Below, one piece after another: positions 44,323 through 52,036 of a DNA stretch of 64,000 nt; position 1 is the first letter of the stretch; the number at the start of each line of letters is the position of its first letter. This stretch comes from Thermomonas beijingensis. Lineage in GTDB: Bacteria; Pseudomonadota; Gammaproteobacteria; Xanthomonadales; Xanthomonadaceae. Below the pieces are notes generated by a model, which saw only the letters and a program-made list of their open reading frames with translations, made no database searches and was not told the DNA's origin. The position numbers and the translations under genes are program-made. The DNA lies in NCBI RefSeq assembly GCF_020034655.1, contig NZ_JAIQDJ010000002.1:310001-374000 (forward strand), given 5' to 3'.

Positions 44323-44730
44323 ATGGCCGACGAGCAAGTACAACAAGCGCAGGATGCCAACCAAGGCGGCACCCAGTTCCCGCCGCAGTTTTTTGATTGC
44401 GTCAATGAATACCTGGAACTGACCAACAAACAGTCGCAGCAGTATGGCGACAAGAACATCAGCCTGGCGGCCCTGTTTGCCAGCGCCCGTTTCAATGCCC
44501 ACGTATTCTTGAATAACGTCAAGCCGATCGCGGCTGCCGAAGAGCGCGCTGCGTTCCTCGACTACATGAGCACCATGTACCGCCGCATGCTCAATGAGCA
44601 TCTGGATGGCATGGGCGAAGAGCGTGGTATTGATGTCGGTGATTCCGAGTTGGCCGATGAATACAAGGCCGCTGGCGTGCAGATTGGCCGCCTGAAGTCG
44701 GCTGGCGAAGTGGCTGCAGCGAACGAATGA
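44323..44730 (+). CDS. DUF3144-family protein between trpB and trpA
   Basis: 135 residues with an excellent ribosome binding site (AGGAG, 44311-44315). Acidic, soluble and helical: FFDCVNEYLELTNKQ and ALFASARFNAHVFLNNV are the conserved parts. It has no known catalytic motif. It overlaps trpA by 4 bp (ATGA), so it is translated with the trp genes. The function is unknown; a link to tryptophan synthesis is only suggested by position. Confidence 0.85.
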   Translation: MADEQVQQAQDANQGGTQFPPQFFDCVNEYLELTNKQSQQYGDKNISLAALFASARFNAHVFLNNVKPIAAAEERAAFLDYMSTMYRRMLNEHLDGMGEERGIDVGDSELADEYKAAGVQIGRLKSAGEVAAANE

Positions 44731-45542
44731 CCCGTTTGCAACAACGGTTGAGCGGCCTGCGCAACACAGGCCGCAAAGCACTGGTGCCGTTCATTACCGC
44801 AGGTGATCCTTCACTTGCGGCGACGGTGCCGGTCATGCACGCACTGGTACAAGCGGGTGCGGACGTGATCGAATTGGGCGTGCCGTTTTCCGACCCCATG
44901 GCGGATGGCCCGGTGATCCAGCGCAGCTCCGAGCGTGCGTTGGCTCGCGGGGCCGGGCTGGCGTACGTACTGGATTGCGTATGCGAATTTCGCATCACCA
45001 ACTCCGCTACACCCGTGGTGCTAATGGGTTACCTGAATCCGGTCGAGATTCGCGGCGCTGCTGCCTTCGCCAAGGACGCAGCGCGTGCAGGTGTGGATGG
45101 CATGTTGCTGGTGGACTTGCCGCCCGAGGAAGCCGATGCCTACCGCGCAGCATTTGCGCACAATGGGCTGGCGCTGATTTCGTTAGCCTCACCCACCACA
45201 CCGCAAGCGCGGTTGGAGCGGCTTTGCCAGCAGGCGGAAGGGTATTTGTATTACGTCAGCTATGCCGGCGTGACGGGCGCAGCGCACTTGGATGTGGTTG
45301 AGGCGGCGCGCCATTTGTCGCAGGTACAGGCGATGGCACAAGTGCCGGTATTTGCCGGATTCGGGATTCGTGATGCCGCCAGCGCCGCGGCAATGGCAGC
45401 CCACGCCGATGGCGTAGTGGTCGGCAGCGCCTTGGTTTCTGTGATGGAGTCGTGCACGCAGGCCGCTGATGTCGCCAACAGTGCAGCGGCATTCTTGCAG
45501 CCGCTGCGTGATGCACTGAACGGCTTGGCTGTTTCGGCCTGA
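44727..45542 (+). CDS. trpA: Tryptophan synthase alpha chain
   Basis: 271 residues. LVPFITAGDPS, the catalytic glutamate in DVIELGVPFSDPMADGPVIQ, and the catalytic aspartate in LLVDLPPEEA are all present. Releases indole from indole-3-glycerol phosphate and channels it to TrpB. Overlaps the DUF3144 gene; accD follows after 88 bp. Confidence 0.95.
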   Translation: MTRLQQRLSGLRNTGRKALVPFITAGDPSLAATVPVMHALVQAGADVIELGVPFSDPMADGPVIQRSSERALARGAGLAYVLDCVCEFRITNSATPVVLMGYLNPVEIRGAAAFAKDAARAGVDGMLLVDLPPEEADAYRAAFAHNGLALISLASPTTPQARLERLCQQAEGYLYYVSYAGVTGAAHLDVVEAARHLSQVQAMAQVPVFAGFGIRDAASAAAMAAHADGVVVGSALVSVMESCTQAADVANSAAAFLQPLRDALNGLAVSA

Positions 45543-45630
45543 GCTAGACTGCAACATCTTTCGTTTGACGCACCCTTTGGCAACGGCATGGCTATCGGGT
45601 ACACAACGCAACTGCGGTGATTGAATTCAA

Positions 45631-46521
45631 ATGAGCTGGCTAAAAAAAATCATGCCGGGTGCCGGCATCCGCACCGAGGCAGGCAGTGAGCGCAAACGCA
45701 GCGTTCCCGAAGGCTTGTGGGAAAAGTGCGAGCATTGTGGTGCGGCGTTGTATCGCCCCGAACTGGAAGCCAATCTTGAGGTGTGCCCCAAGTGCAGTTT
45801 TCATATGCCGATTCGAGCACGCGCCCGCCTTGCGGCACTGTTGGATGACGGCGTTGGGCGTGAAATAGGTGCCAGCTTGGGCCCTACCGATGTGCTCAAG
45901 TTCAAGGACCAAAAAAAATACGTCGACCGCATCAAGGCGGCACAAAAATCCACCGGTGAGCGTGATGCGCTGATCGCCATGGAAGGCAAGTTGATGGGGC
46001 GTGACCTTGTGGCCGCCTCGTTTGATTTTGCATTCATGGGTGGGTCAATGGGGTCAGTGGTGGGTGAACGTTTTACCCTTGCCGCCGAGCGTGCACTGGT
46101 GCTGCGTTGCCCGTTCGTGAATTTTTCCGCCAGTGGCGGCGCGCGCATGCAGGAGAGCTTGTTCTCGCTGATGCAGATGGCCAAGACCTCCGCCGCGCTG
46201 GGCCGCCTGCGTGCGGCGGGCCTGCCGTATATCTCGGTGCTCACCCATCCCACCACTGGCGGCGTGTCGGCCAGTTTTGCGATGTTGGGCGATTTGAATT
46301 TGGCCGAACCGGGCGCACTGATTGGGTTCGCCGGGCAGCGCGTGATTGAACAAACCGTGCGCGAGAAATTGCCGGAAGGCTTCCAGCGTAGTGAGTTTTT
46401 GCTCCAGCACGGCACCGTCGACCAGATCGTGGATCGTCGTGAAATGCGTGCGCGCTTGGCCCACATCCTGGCGATGCTGATGCGTCAGCCGGCACCTGCG
46501 GAAAGTACGGAGGTCGCGTGA
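45631..46521 (+). CDS. accD: Acetyl-CoA carboxylase carboxyltransferase subunit beta
   Basis: 296 residues. Four zinc-binding cysteines at 33, 36, 52 and 55, then the crotonase-like carboxyltransferase fold with [11 protein letters not shown] and [13 protein letters not shown]. Pairs with AccA to transfer CO2 from biotin to acetyl-CoA, the first step of fatty acid synthesis. Two A8 tracts lie in coding sequence (45642-45649 and near 45911). Overlaps glmM by 4 bp. Confidence 0.96.
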   Translation: MSWLKKIMPGAGIRTEAGSERKRSVPEGLWEKCEHCGAALYRPELEANLEVCPKCSFHMPIRARARLAALLDDGVGREIGASLGPTDVLKFKDQKKYVDRIKAAQKSTGERDALIAMEGKLMGRDLVAASFDFAFMGGSMGSVVGERFTLAAERALVLRCPFVNFSASGGARMQESLFSLMQMAKTSAALGRLRAAGLPYISVLTHPTTGGVSASFAMLGDLNLAEPGALIGFAGQRVIEQTVREKLPEGFQRSEFLLQHGTVDQIVDRREMRARLAHILAMLMRQPAPAESTEVA

Positions 46522-47879
46522 GCGCACGCAAATATTTTGGTACCGACGGTATCCGCGGCCGTGTCGGCGAAGGCCCGATCTCGGCCGATTTCGTGCTGCG
46601 CTTGGGCAATGCCTATGGCCACGCATTGACCGCCGCCGCCCGCGCCGGGCAGGAGTGGCGCAAACCCCTCGTGGTGATCGGCAAGGACACCCGCATTTCC
46701 AATTACATGTTCGAAGCTGCGTTGGAAGCGGGCCTGGTGGCCGCCGGTGTGGATGTGCAACTGATGGGGCCCATGCCGACCCCGGCGGTGGCGCATCTGA
46801 CCCATTCGATGCGCGCCGATGGCGGCATCGTGATTTCTGCGTCACACAACCCGCATCACGATAACGGCATCAAATTTTTCTCAGCACAAGGCGAAAAGCT
46901 CGATGATGCCACTGAGTTGGCAATCGAAGCCGCACTCGAAAAACCATTTTCCACCGTGCCTTCGGAGCAGTTAGGCAAGGCAGTACGCACCCGCGACACC
47001 ATCGGTCGTTACGTGGAGGCATGCAAAAACTCTGTCCCCAAAGGCTTTCATTTGGGTGGCATGCGCATCGTGGTGGACTGCGGCCACGGCGCAACCTACC
47101 AATTGGCGCCGCTGGTGCTGCGTGAGCTGGATGCGCGGGTGGATGCAATTGGGGTGGAACCCAATGGCGTGAATATCAATGATGGCGTGGGTTCTACGCA
47201 TCCCGAAGCACTGGTGGCGCGGGTGCGTGAAACCACCGCTGACCTCGGCATTGCGTTTGATGGTGATGGCGATCGGGTGTTGTTTGTCGATGCTGAAGGT
47301 CGTGTGTGCGATGGCGATGATCTGCTATACGTGCTGGCCTGTGATTGGCAAGACAGCGGGCGTTTGCACGGCCCAGTCGTGGGCACCTTGATGACCAATT
47401 ACGGATTGGAGCAGGCGCTGGCCGCACGTGGGATTGGTTTTGTACGTGCCAAGGTGGGTGACCGCTACGTGCATCAGCAATTGTTGGCGCATGAGGGCGT
47501 GCTGGGCGGCGAAGCGTCCGGGCATATTTTGTGTTTGGATCGTGCCAGCACCGGCGACGGTATCGTCAGTGCGCTGCAAGTGTTGGAAGTGTTGCAGCGG
47601 CGCGGCATCGGCTTGGTGCAAGCACTGCAGGGTCTGCAGCGGGTGCCGCAAAAAACCATCAACGTGCGTTTTGAAGCAGGCCGCAAACCGGCCGAAGCGG
47701 ACAGTGTCAAAGCCGCGCTGCAAGCTGCACAACGTGCGGTGGAAGGGCGTGGCCGCGCCTTCTTGCGCCCATCCGGAACCGAGCCCGTGGTGCGCGTCAC
47801 GGTGGAGGCCGACGATGCGGTACTGATGGAAGCCACGTTGACCACGTTGGCAGATGCGGTGCGCGCTGCGGCGATTTAA
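46518..47879 (+). CDS. glmM: Phosphoglucosamine mutase
   Basis: 453 residues from a GTG overlapping the accD stop. Active-site phosphoserine Ser109 in SASHNP, the metal loop DGDGDR, and the sugar-binding GGEASGH. Converts glucosamine-6-P to glucosamine-1-P for UDP-GlcNAc, the shared precursor of peptidoglycan and lipid A. Confidence 0.95.
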   Translation: MSARKYFGTDGIRGRVGEGPISADFVLRLGNAYGHALTAAARAGQEWRKPLVVIGKDTRISNYMFEAALEAGLVAAGVDVQLMGPMPTPAVAHLTHSMRADGGIVISASHNPHHDNGIKFFSAQGEKLDDATELAIEAALEKPFSTVPSEQLGKAVRTRDTIGRYVEACKNSVPKGFHLGGMRIVVDCGHGATYQLAPLVLRELDARVDAIGVEPNGVNINDGVGSTHPEALVARVRETTADLGIAFDGDGDRVLFVDAEGRVCDGDDLLYVLACDWQDSGRLHGPVVGTLMTNYGLEQALAARGIGFVRAKVGDRYVHQQLLAHEGVLGGEASGHILCLDRASTGDGIVSALQVLEVLQRRGIGLVQALQGLQRVPQKTINVRFEAGRKPAEADSVKAALQAAQRAVEGRGRAFLRPSGTEPVVRVTVEADDAVLMEATLTTLADAVRAAAI

Positions 47880-47929
47880 CCTGTCATTCCCGTGCCAGTG
47901 GGTGTGGCAATCATCGAAGAGACTTTCCC

Positions 47930-48883
47930 ATGACCTCGCAGATTCCAACCCTCGACATTCGTCGCTTCACCCATCCGGCCAGCCCCGTAGATCGGCAGGC
48001 GTTCATCGACGAGCTCGGCGCGGCCTATCGCGAATGGGGCTTTGCCGGCATTCGCAATCACGGCCTCCCGCAGGCGCAGATCGACGCGGCCTACGCCACT
48101 TTCAAGGCCTTCTTCGCGCTGCCCGACGATGTGAAAAAGCACTATCACGTTGCCGGTGGTGGTGGTGCGCGTGGCTATACGCCATTTGGCGTGGAAACCG
48201 CGAAAGGCTCGAAGTATTTCGATCTCAAGGAGTTCTGGCACATCGGCCGCGAAATCCCGCGTGACTCCAAGTATGCCGCCGACATGCCGGAGAATCTGTG
48301 GCCTTCGGAAATCCCCGAATTCAAGCAGGTTGGCTACGGGCTGTATCAATCGTTGGATGCACTGGGCTCGCAAGTGCTGTCGGCGCTGGCGCTGCACATC
48401 GGGCTGGCGGAGGACTATTTTGCCGACAAGACCGACAGCGGCAATTCAATTTTGCGCCCCATCCACTACCCGCCAATCACCACCGATGATGTGCCCAATG
48501 TCCGCGCCGGCGCGCACGAGGACATCAACCTGATCACCCTGCTGGTGGGTGCCAGCGCGGAAGGCCTGGAAGTGCTGTCGCGCAAGGGCGAGTGGGTGCC
48601 GTTCACCGCCGACGCCGACACCATCGTGGTCAACATCGGCGACATGCTGCAACGCCTGACCAATCATGTGTATCCATCCACCACCCACCGCGTGGTCAAT
48701 CCGCCGGGTGACAAGGCGCGCCAGCCGCGCTATTCCACGCCGTTCTTCCTGCACCCCAACCCCGATTTCCTGATCGACGTTTTGCCGTCGTGCATCAGTG
48801 CAGACAACCCCAGCCGCTACCCCGAGCCGATCACCGCACAAGGTTATCTGGAAGAACGCTTGCGCGAGATCAAGCTGAAGTAA
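47930..48883 (+). CDS. 2-oxoglutarate/Fe(II)-dependent oxygenase, isopenicillin N synthase-like
   Basis: 317 residues. N-terminal DIOX_N-type region (IPTLDIRRF, YREWGFAGIRNHG) and C-terminal Fe(II) domain. The metal triad is His196, Asp198 (HEDIN) and His253 (TTHRVV), with the 2-oxoglutarate-binding pair Arg267 and Ser269 (RYS). Family members hydroxylate, desaturate or cyclise small molecules; the substrate is not predictable here. It ends two bases before an 11-G tract and faces a DUF6445 gene. Confidence 0.86.
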   Translation: MTSQIPTLDIRRFTHPASPVDRQAFIDELGAAYREWGFAGIRNHGLPQAQIDAAYATFKAFFALPDDVKKHYHVAGGGGARGYTPFGVETAKGSKYFDLKEFWHIGREIPRDSKYAADMPENLWPSEIPEFKQVGYGLYQSLDALGSQVLSALALHIGLAEDYFADKTDSGNSILRPIHYPPITTDDVPNVRAGAHEDINLITLLVGASAEGLEVLSRKGEWVPFTADADTIVVNIGDMLQRLTNHVYPSTTHRVVNPPGDKARQPRYSTPFFLHPNPDFLIDVLPSCISADNPSRYPEPITAQGYLEERLREIKLK

Positions 48884-48885
48884 TT

Positions 48886-48896
48886 GGGGGGGGGGG
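48886..48896 (+). repeat. Poly-G tract of 11
   Basis: Eleven G bases begin two bases after the oxygenase stop codon, between two convergent genes. Outside coding sequence, so length changes would not alter the protein. Confidence 0.9.
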
Positions 48897-48920
48897 CCCA
48901 CCTTGCGGCGTGGCGTGCCA

Positions 48921-49601
48921 TCAACTCATCCAAAAAAACACCGCGGCCATGCGTTCGTCGGCCAGCACACTGCCGCAGTAGGCGGTGGCGGTGTGGATCA
49001 GGGCGGCGCTGTACACCAACAGGCGGTTGAATTTGTGGGGGATGCGCACATCTTCCACAAAGGAGTTGGGCGGCACGAAGCGGGTGCCCAGGGCTTCCAC
49101 CAGATTGGTATGCGGCCGGGTGACAAGATTGCCGCCCAGCTGGCCATTGGGCATGCGTTGCCGATAAAAGCTGGTGCCGCATTCCTGCGGCGCATCCGGG
49201 TTCAAGTACAACACGCCGGCATAGCGGCACAGTGCGAGTGAGTCGGTATGCGGGCGCGGGCCGGCCTCGTGCTTGCCGACCACTTGCACGCAATTGTGGT
49301 TGAGGGTCTTGCCGTCCGGTGTCGGTTGTACCCACAGCTTGCGCGTGCCGGTGGCCTGCATGACACGCGCTTCTACCTGGGTAAGTTCTTCGGCATCCAG
49401 CGCCGGAATCGCGCGCCGGCCCGGCCAGCTTTCGCCGGTATGCGGGAAGCCCAGCGCCCAATCCTGTTTGCCCAGACAGCGCTCGCGCACGCGATCGGCA
49501 TTGGGCAGCACATCATCGAACAGCCAGTAGTCGCGGCCTTCGGTGGGCTTGCGGTAAGGCAGCATCCGCAACATTGGCGTGGGTGGAAATTGGGGTCTCA
49601 T
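48921..49601 (-). CDS. DUF6445-like protein with non-heme iron oxygenase motifs
   Basis: 226 residues from the ATG at 49601 (an ATG at 49574 is also possible). No characterised relative is recalled with certainty; the sequence resembles DUF6445. It shows a cupin-type iron pattern: PHTDS with His118 and Asp120, GVLYLN, GTSFYR at 142-147 and a distal His203 in LLVYSAALIHTA, the arrangement of 2-oxoglutarate/Fe(II) oxygenases of the prolyl-hydroxylase type. A peptide or amino-acid hydroxylase is plausible but inferred. Convergent with another oxygenase and divergent from tpiA. Confidence 0.75.
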   Translation of the reverse strand: MRPQFPPTPMLRMLPYRKPTEGRDYWLFDDVLPNADRVRERCLGKQDWALGFPHTGESWPGRRAIPALDAEELTQVEARVMQATGTRKLWVQPTPDGKTLNHNCVQVVGKHEAGPRPHTDSLALCRYAGVLYLNPDAPQECGTSFYRQRMPNGQLGGNLVTRPHTNLVEALGTRFVPPNSFVEDVRIPHKFNRLLVYSAALIHTATAYCGSVLADERMAAVFFWMS

Positions 49602-49669
49602 GGGCGCGACTATACGAGCCGATGCGTGTGGGTTGTTAAACTTGGCTGACAAATTGAATGGAGTAGCGC

Positions 49670-50416
49670 ATGCGCCGCAAGATCGTTGCCGGTAACTGGA
49701 AGCTGCAGGGCAGCCGTGAATTCGCCGCAGCCTTGGTGGATGCCATCAAGGCAGGCGCGCCTGCCGGCGTTGGCTTGATCGTATTGCCTCCGTATCCGTA
49801 TCTGGGGGAAGTGCTGGCCCGCTGCGCAGGTGCAGACATCGCAGTGGGGGCGCAGGATGTCAGCGCGCATGCAAAGGGGGCCTACACCGGCGAAGTGGCT
49901 GCCGCCATGCTGGCCGATGTGGGCGCACGCTATACCTTGGTGGGGCATTCCGAACGCCGCCAATACCATGCTGAAAGCAGCGAATTGGTGGCGCAGAAAT
50001 TCCGGGCCGCGCAGGCCGCTGGCATCACTCCCATCCTGTGTGTGGGCGAACGTCTGGAGGAGCGCGAAGCTGGGCAGACCGAGGCGGTGATTGCCAGCCA
50101 ATTGCGCCCGGTACTGGATCTGGTGGGCGTGGCGGCATTTGCCGATGCGGTGGTGGCGTACGAGCCGGTGTGGGCGATTGGCACTGGCCGCACCGCCAGC
50201 CCAGAGCAGGCGCAGGCGGTGCATGCCTTCATCCGTAGCCAAGTGGCCGATAGGGATGCTAAAATCGCTGATTCACTGCCGCTGTTGTATGGTGGCAGCG
50301 TGAAGCCCGACAACGCGGCCAGCCTGTTTGCGCAGGCCGACGTGGATGGCGGGTTGATTGGCGGCGCTTCCTTGGTCGCCGCAGATTTCCTGGCCATCGC
50401 AACTGCGCTGGCCTGA
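49670..50416 (+). CDS. tpiA: Triosephosphate isomerase
   Basis: 248 residues. Catalytic residues Asn9 and Lys11 (GNWK), His94 (LVGHSERR) and Glu166 (AYEPVWAIGTG), plus LYGGSVKP phosphate loop. The usual GNWKMNGS reads GNWKLQGS, so two residues next to the catalytic lysine differ from the common form. Interconverts dihydroxyacetone phosphate and glyceraldehyde-3-phosphate. secG follows after 21 bp. Confidence 0.95.
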   Translation: MRRKIVAGNWKLQGSREFAAALVDAIKAGAPAGVGLIVLPPYPYLGEVLARCAGADIAVGAQDVSAHAKGAYTGEVAAAMLADVGARYTLVGHSERRQYHAESSELVAQKFRAAQAAGITPILCVGERLEEREAGQTEAVIASQLRPVLDLVGVAAFADAVVAYEPVWAIGTGRTASPEQAQAVHAFIRSQVADRDAKIADSLPLLYGGSVKPDNAASLFAQADVDGGLIGGASLVAADFLAIATALA

Positions 50417-50437
50417 CCGACTTCAGAGACAACCCCG

Positions 50438-50902
50438 ATGCTGTTGCAACTTGTCAATATTCTGTATGTGCTGGTGGCCATTGGCATCATTGCTTTTGTG
50501 CTGCTGCAACAAGGCTCTGGTGCGCAGGCCGGCTCCGGCTTTGGTGGCGGCGCATCCTCCACCGTGTTCGGTGCGCGCGGCGCGTCGAACTTCCTAAGCA
50601 AGTCCACCAAGTGGTTGGCCATCGTGTTCTTTGTCACCAGCATGGGTATGGCGATGTATGCCAGCAAGCAGGCCGTTCGCGGCCCAGCCAAGGTGGACTT
50701 GGGCGTGATGGCGCAGCAACCCGCAACTAAGCCGGCTCCCAGCATTCCCACGGCACCTGCTCAGAGTGCGCCGACGGCTTCGGTTGTCGCACCGCCGGTT
50801 GTGCAGACCACGCCTGCAGCGACGACTGCCACGGTAGCGCCTGCTGCGCCGACCGCAGCCCCCAAGGCTGAGCAACCGGCGGCACCAGCACCGGCTAAAT
50901 GA
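50438..50902 (+). CDS. secG: Preprotein translocase subunit SecG
   Basis: 154 residues. Two membrane helices (about 2-20 and 55-75) flank a conserved loop GSGAQAGSGFGGGASSTVFGARGA. The C-terminal ~70 residues are Ala/Pro-rich and specific to this lineage. Assists SecYE in protein export. The tpiA-secG-tRNA-Leu order is common in gammaproteobacteria. Confidence 0.93.
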   Translation: MLLQLVNILYVLVAIGIIAFVLLQQGSGAQAGSGFGGGASSTVFGARGASNFLSKSTKWLAIVFFVTSMGMAMYASKQAVRGPAKVDLGVMAQQPATKPAPSIPTAPAQSAPTASVVAPPVVQTTPAATTATVAPAAPTAAPKAEQPAAPAPAK

Positions 50903-50957
50903 CGCATTTGGCGACACGCTTTAAACTTGCAGTAACCGGCCATACGGCCGCAGCATT

Positions 50958-51042
50958 GCCCAGGTGGCGGAATTGGTAGACGCACTACCTTGAGGTGGTA
51001 GCGATTTAGGTCGTAGGGGTTCGAGTCCCCTCTTGGGCACCA
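50958..51042 (+). tRNA. tRNA-Leu (GAG)
   Basis: 85 nt with CCA and a long variable arm. Acceptor GCCCAGG pairs with CTTGGGC; anticodon loop TTGAGGT gives GAG. The 3-prime end borders an integrase remnant, so it is the likely integration site of the decayed element that follows. Confidence 0.97.
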
Positions 51043-51075
51043 TTTGAGTTTCCCGCAACATCCCGCAAGACCACT

Positions 51076-51101
51076 AAACCCCTGATTTTCAGGGGTTTTT
51101 T
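51076..51101 (+). terminator. Terminator after tRNA-Leu
   Basis: AAACCCCTGA, loop TTT, TCAGGGGTTT, followed by TTT: a 10-bp stem with U-run. Confidence 0.92.
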
Positions 51102-51152
51102 ATTGTCTTGGCGCCGATGTTGATCCCGTGACTTCCCGCCGTACCCCTACAC

Positions 51153-51204
51153 TACCCCCAAGTTTGGGGGTATGGTTTGGGGGTAGTGGAAATCTTTGGG
51201 GGTA
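51153..51204 (+). repeat. TTTGGGGGTA iterons and palindrome before the integrase fragment
   Basis: Three direct copies of TTTGGGGGTA start at 51163, 51176 and 51195, and a near-inverted copy (TACCCCCAA, 51153-51161) forms a palindrome with the first. They end 5 bp before the integrase start codon, the position expected for arm-type integrase binding sites or an autoregulatory operator. Confidence 0.7.
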
Positions 51205-51208
51205 CGAC

Positions 51209-51337
51209 ATGCCGAAACGAGTCCCTGAGTTGTCGCCGTCCGCCGTGAAGAACGCGCGGCCACGAACCGCAACGTACCGCCGACATGTCATTCTTGTCCA
51301 ACATCATCGACGGCCAAACCGACCCGCTATCCATTGA
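51209..51337 (+). pseudogene. Tyrosine integrase, N-terminal remnant
   Basis: The ATG at 51209 begins MPKRVPELSPSAVKNARPR, which matches the start of P4-like integrases (DUF4102 arm-DNA-binding domain: L-S--AVK-AKP). Similarity stops after about 19 residues and the frame ends at 51337 without any catalytic domain. Immediately downstream is unrelated sequence, so an internal deletion removed the rest of the gene. Family assignment rests on this short stretch. Confidence 0.6.
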
Positions 51338-51458
51338 TTTTGACACCTTGATCGAGATCGCAGAGCGTGCGGAGAGTGCGAATGACACGGAGCTTTCCAG
51401 CTTGCTGACGCAAGCAATGGATATTGTCAGTGATGCGCTAGACAAGGCGACGCAGTAG
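51285..51458 (+). CDS. 57-residue acidic orphan protein
   Basis: MSFLSNIIDGQTDPLS begins a helical, acidic 57-residue product rich in Asp/Glu/Ala (DTLIEIAERAESANDTE). No ribosome binding site is evident and no family recognised. It overlaps the end of the integrase remnant in another frame. Probably element cargo, possibly not expressed. A 9-bp hairpin (51482-51507) follows. Confidence 0.4.
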   Translation: MSFLSNIIDGQTDPLSIDFDTLIEIAERAESANDTELSSLLTQAMDIVSDALDKATQ

Positions 51459-51526
51459 GAAAATACGCGGTAGGTCTAGGGTGCGCGTCCGCCATGATGG
51501 ACGCGCATTCTAGGAGAATTTCCGCC

Positions 51527-51985
51527 GTGCTGAACAGCCAACCACAAGCAATCAAGCCATTACTCGATTCATCTAGTGTACAAGCGGCTCCATTCTCAGA
51601 TGTGGCGGCTTATTTGGCCGCCAATGTTTATGGCAAGCCAAAGGGCGAGCAGGTGCCTGATGCGCTGTTTGAAATTGGGCGGCTGCCGTCAGATGCGGTG
51701 GCAAAGTTAGCGAAATTTCGGGCAGGTTTTGCTGGTGATTCAATGGTTTTTGTCACAGGACGGGCATTGAAGCATGCCGACGAAATGCACCATGAGCACT
51801 TGGTTGCAATCGCACCGAAGCTGAAAGCCATCATCGGCGGTAGAGCACGCTTCGCCAAGAACCCAAAGCGCGTAGATAGCGTATTTCTGATCTACCCATT
51901 TGATGACAAGGGGGCATCCTTAATCGTCCTTGAGTTGAATAAGGATCATGGGCTAACCATGATGGTAAACGCATACAAGGGATGA
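51527..51985 (+). CDS. 152-residue nuclease-like ORF from a phage-type polyvalent protein
   Basis: GTG start with AGGAG at 51512-51516. The C-terminal half (KHADEMHHEH, PKRVDSVFLIYPFDDKG, LELNKDHGLTMMVNAYKG) resembles in outline the small RelE/Barnase/EndoU-type nuclease domains found in phage and conjugative-element polyvalent proteins; this is a pattern-level resemblance, not a firm family call. The TGA at 51983-51985 is in the same frame as the methyltransferase fragment that follows, so the two were probably one long protein. No immunity gene is seen. Confidence 0.5.
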   Translation: MLNSQPQAIKPLLDSSSVQAAPFSDVAAYLAANVYGKPKGEQVPDALFEIGRLPSDAVAKLAKFRAGFAGDSMVFVTGRALKHADEMHHEHLVAIAPKLKAIIGGRARFAKNPKRVDSVFLIYPFDDKGASLIVLELNKDHGLTMMVNAYKG

Positions 51986-52036
51986 AAAGGAACGATCAGT
52001 GGCTATCTTGCCAGTGGCGAGCTTGATTCGGCTGAC

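Noticed and set aside
45642-45649. A8 tract at the start of accD as phase-variation site
   Set aside because: Encodes conserved Lys codons in an essential gene; frameshift switching is implausible.
51153-51204. CRISPR-like repeat array
   Set aside because: Units are 10 bp with irregular 13- and 19-bp spacing and no spacers of CRISPR size.
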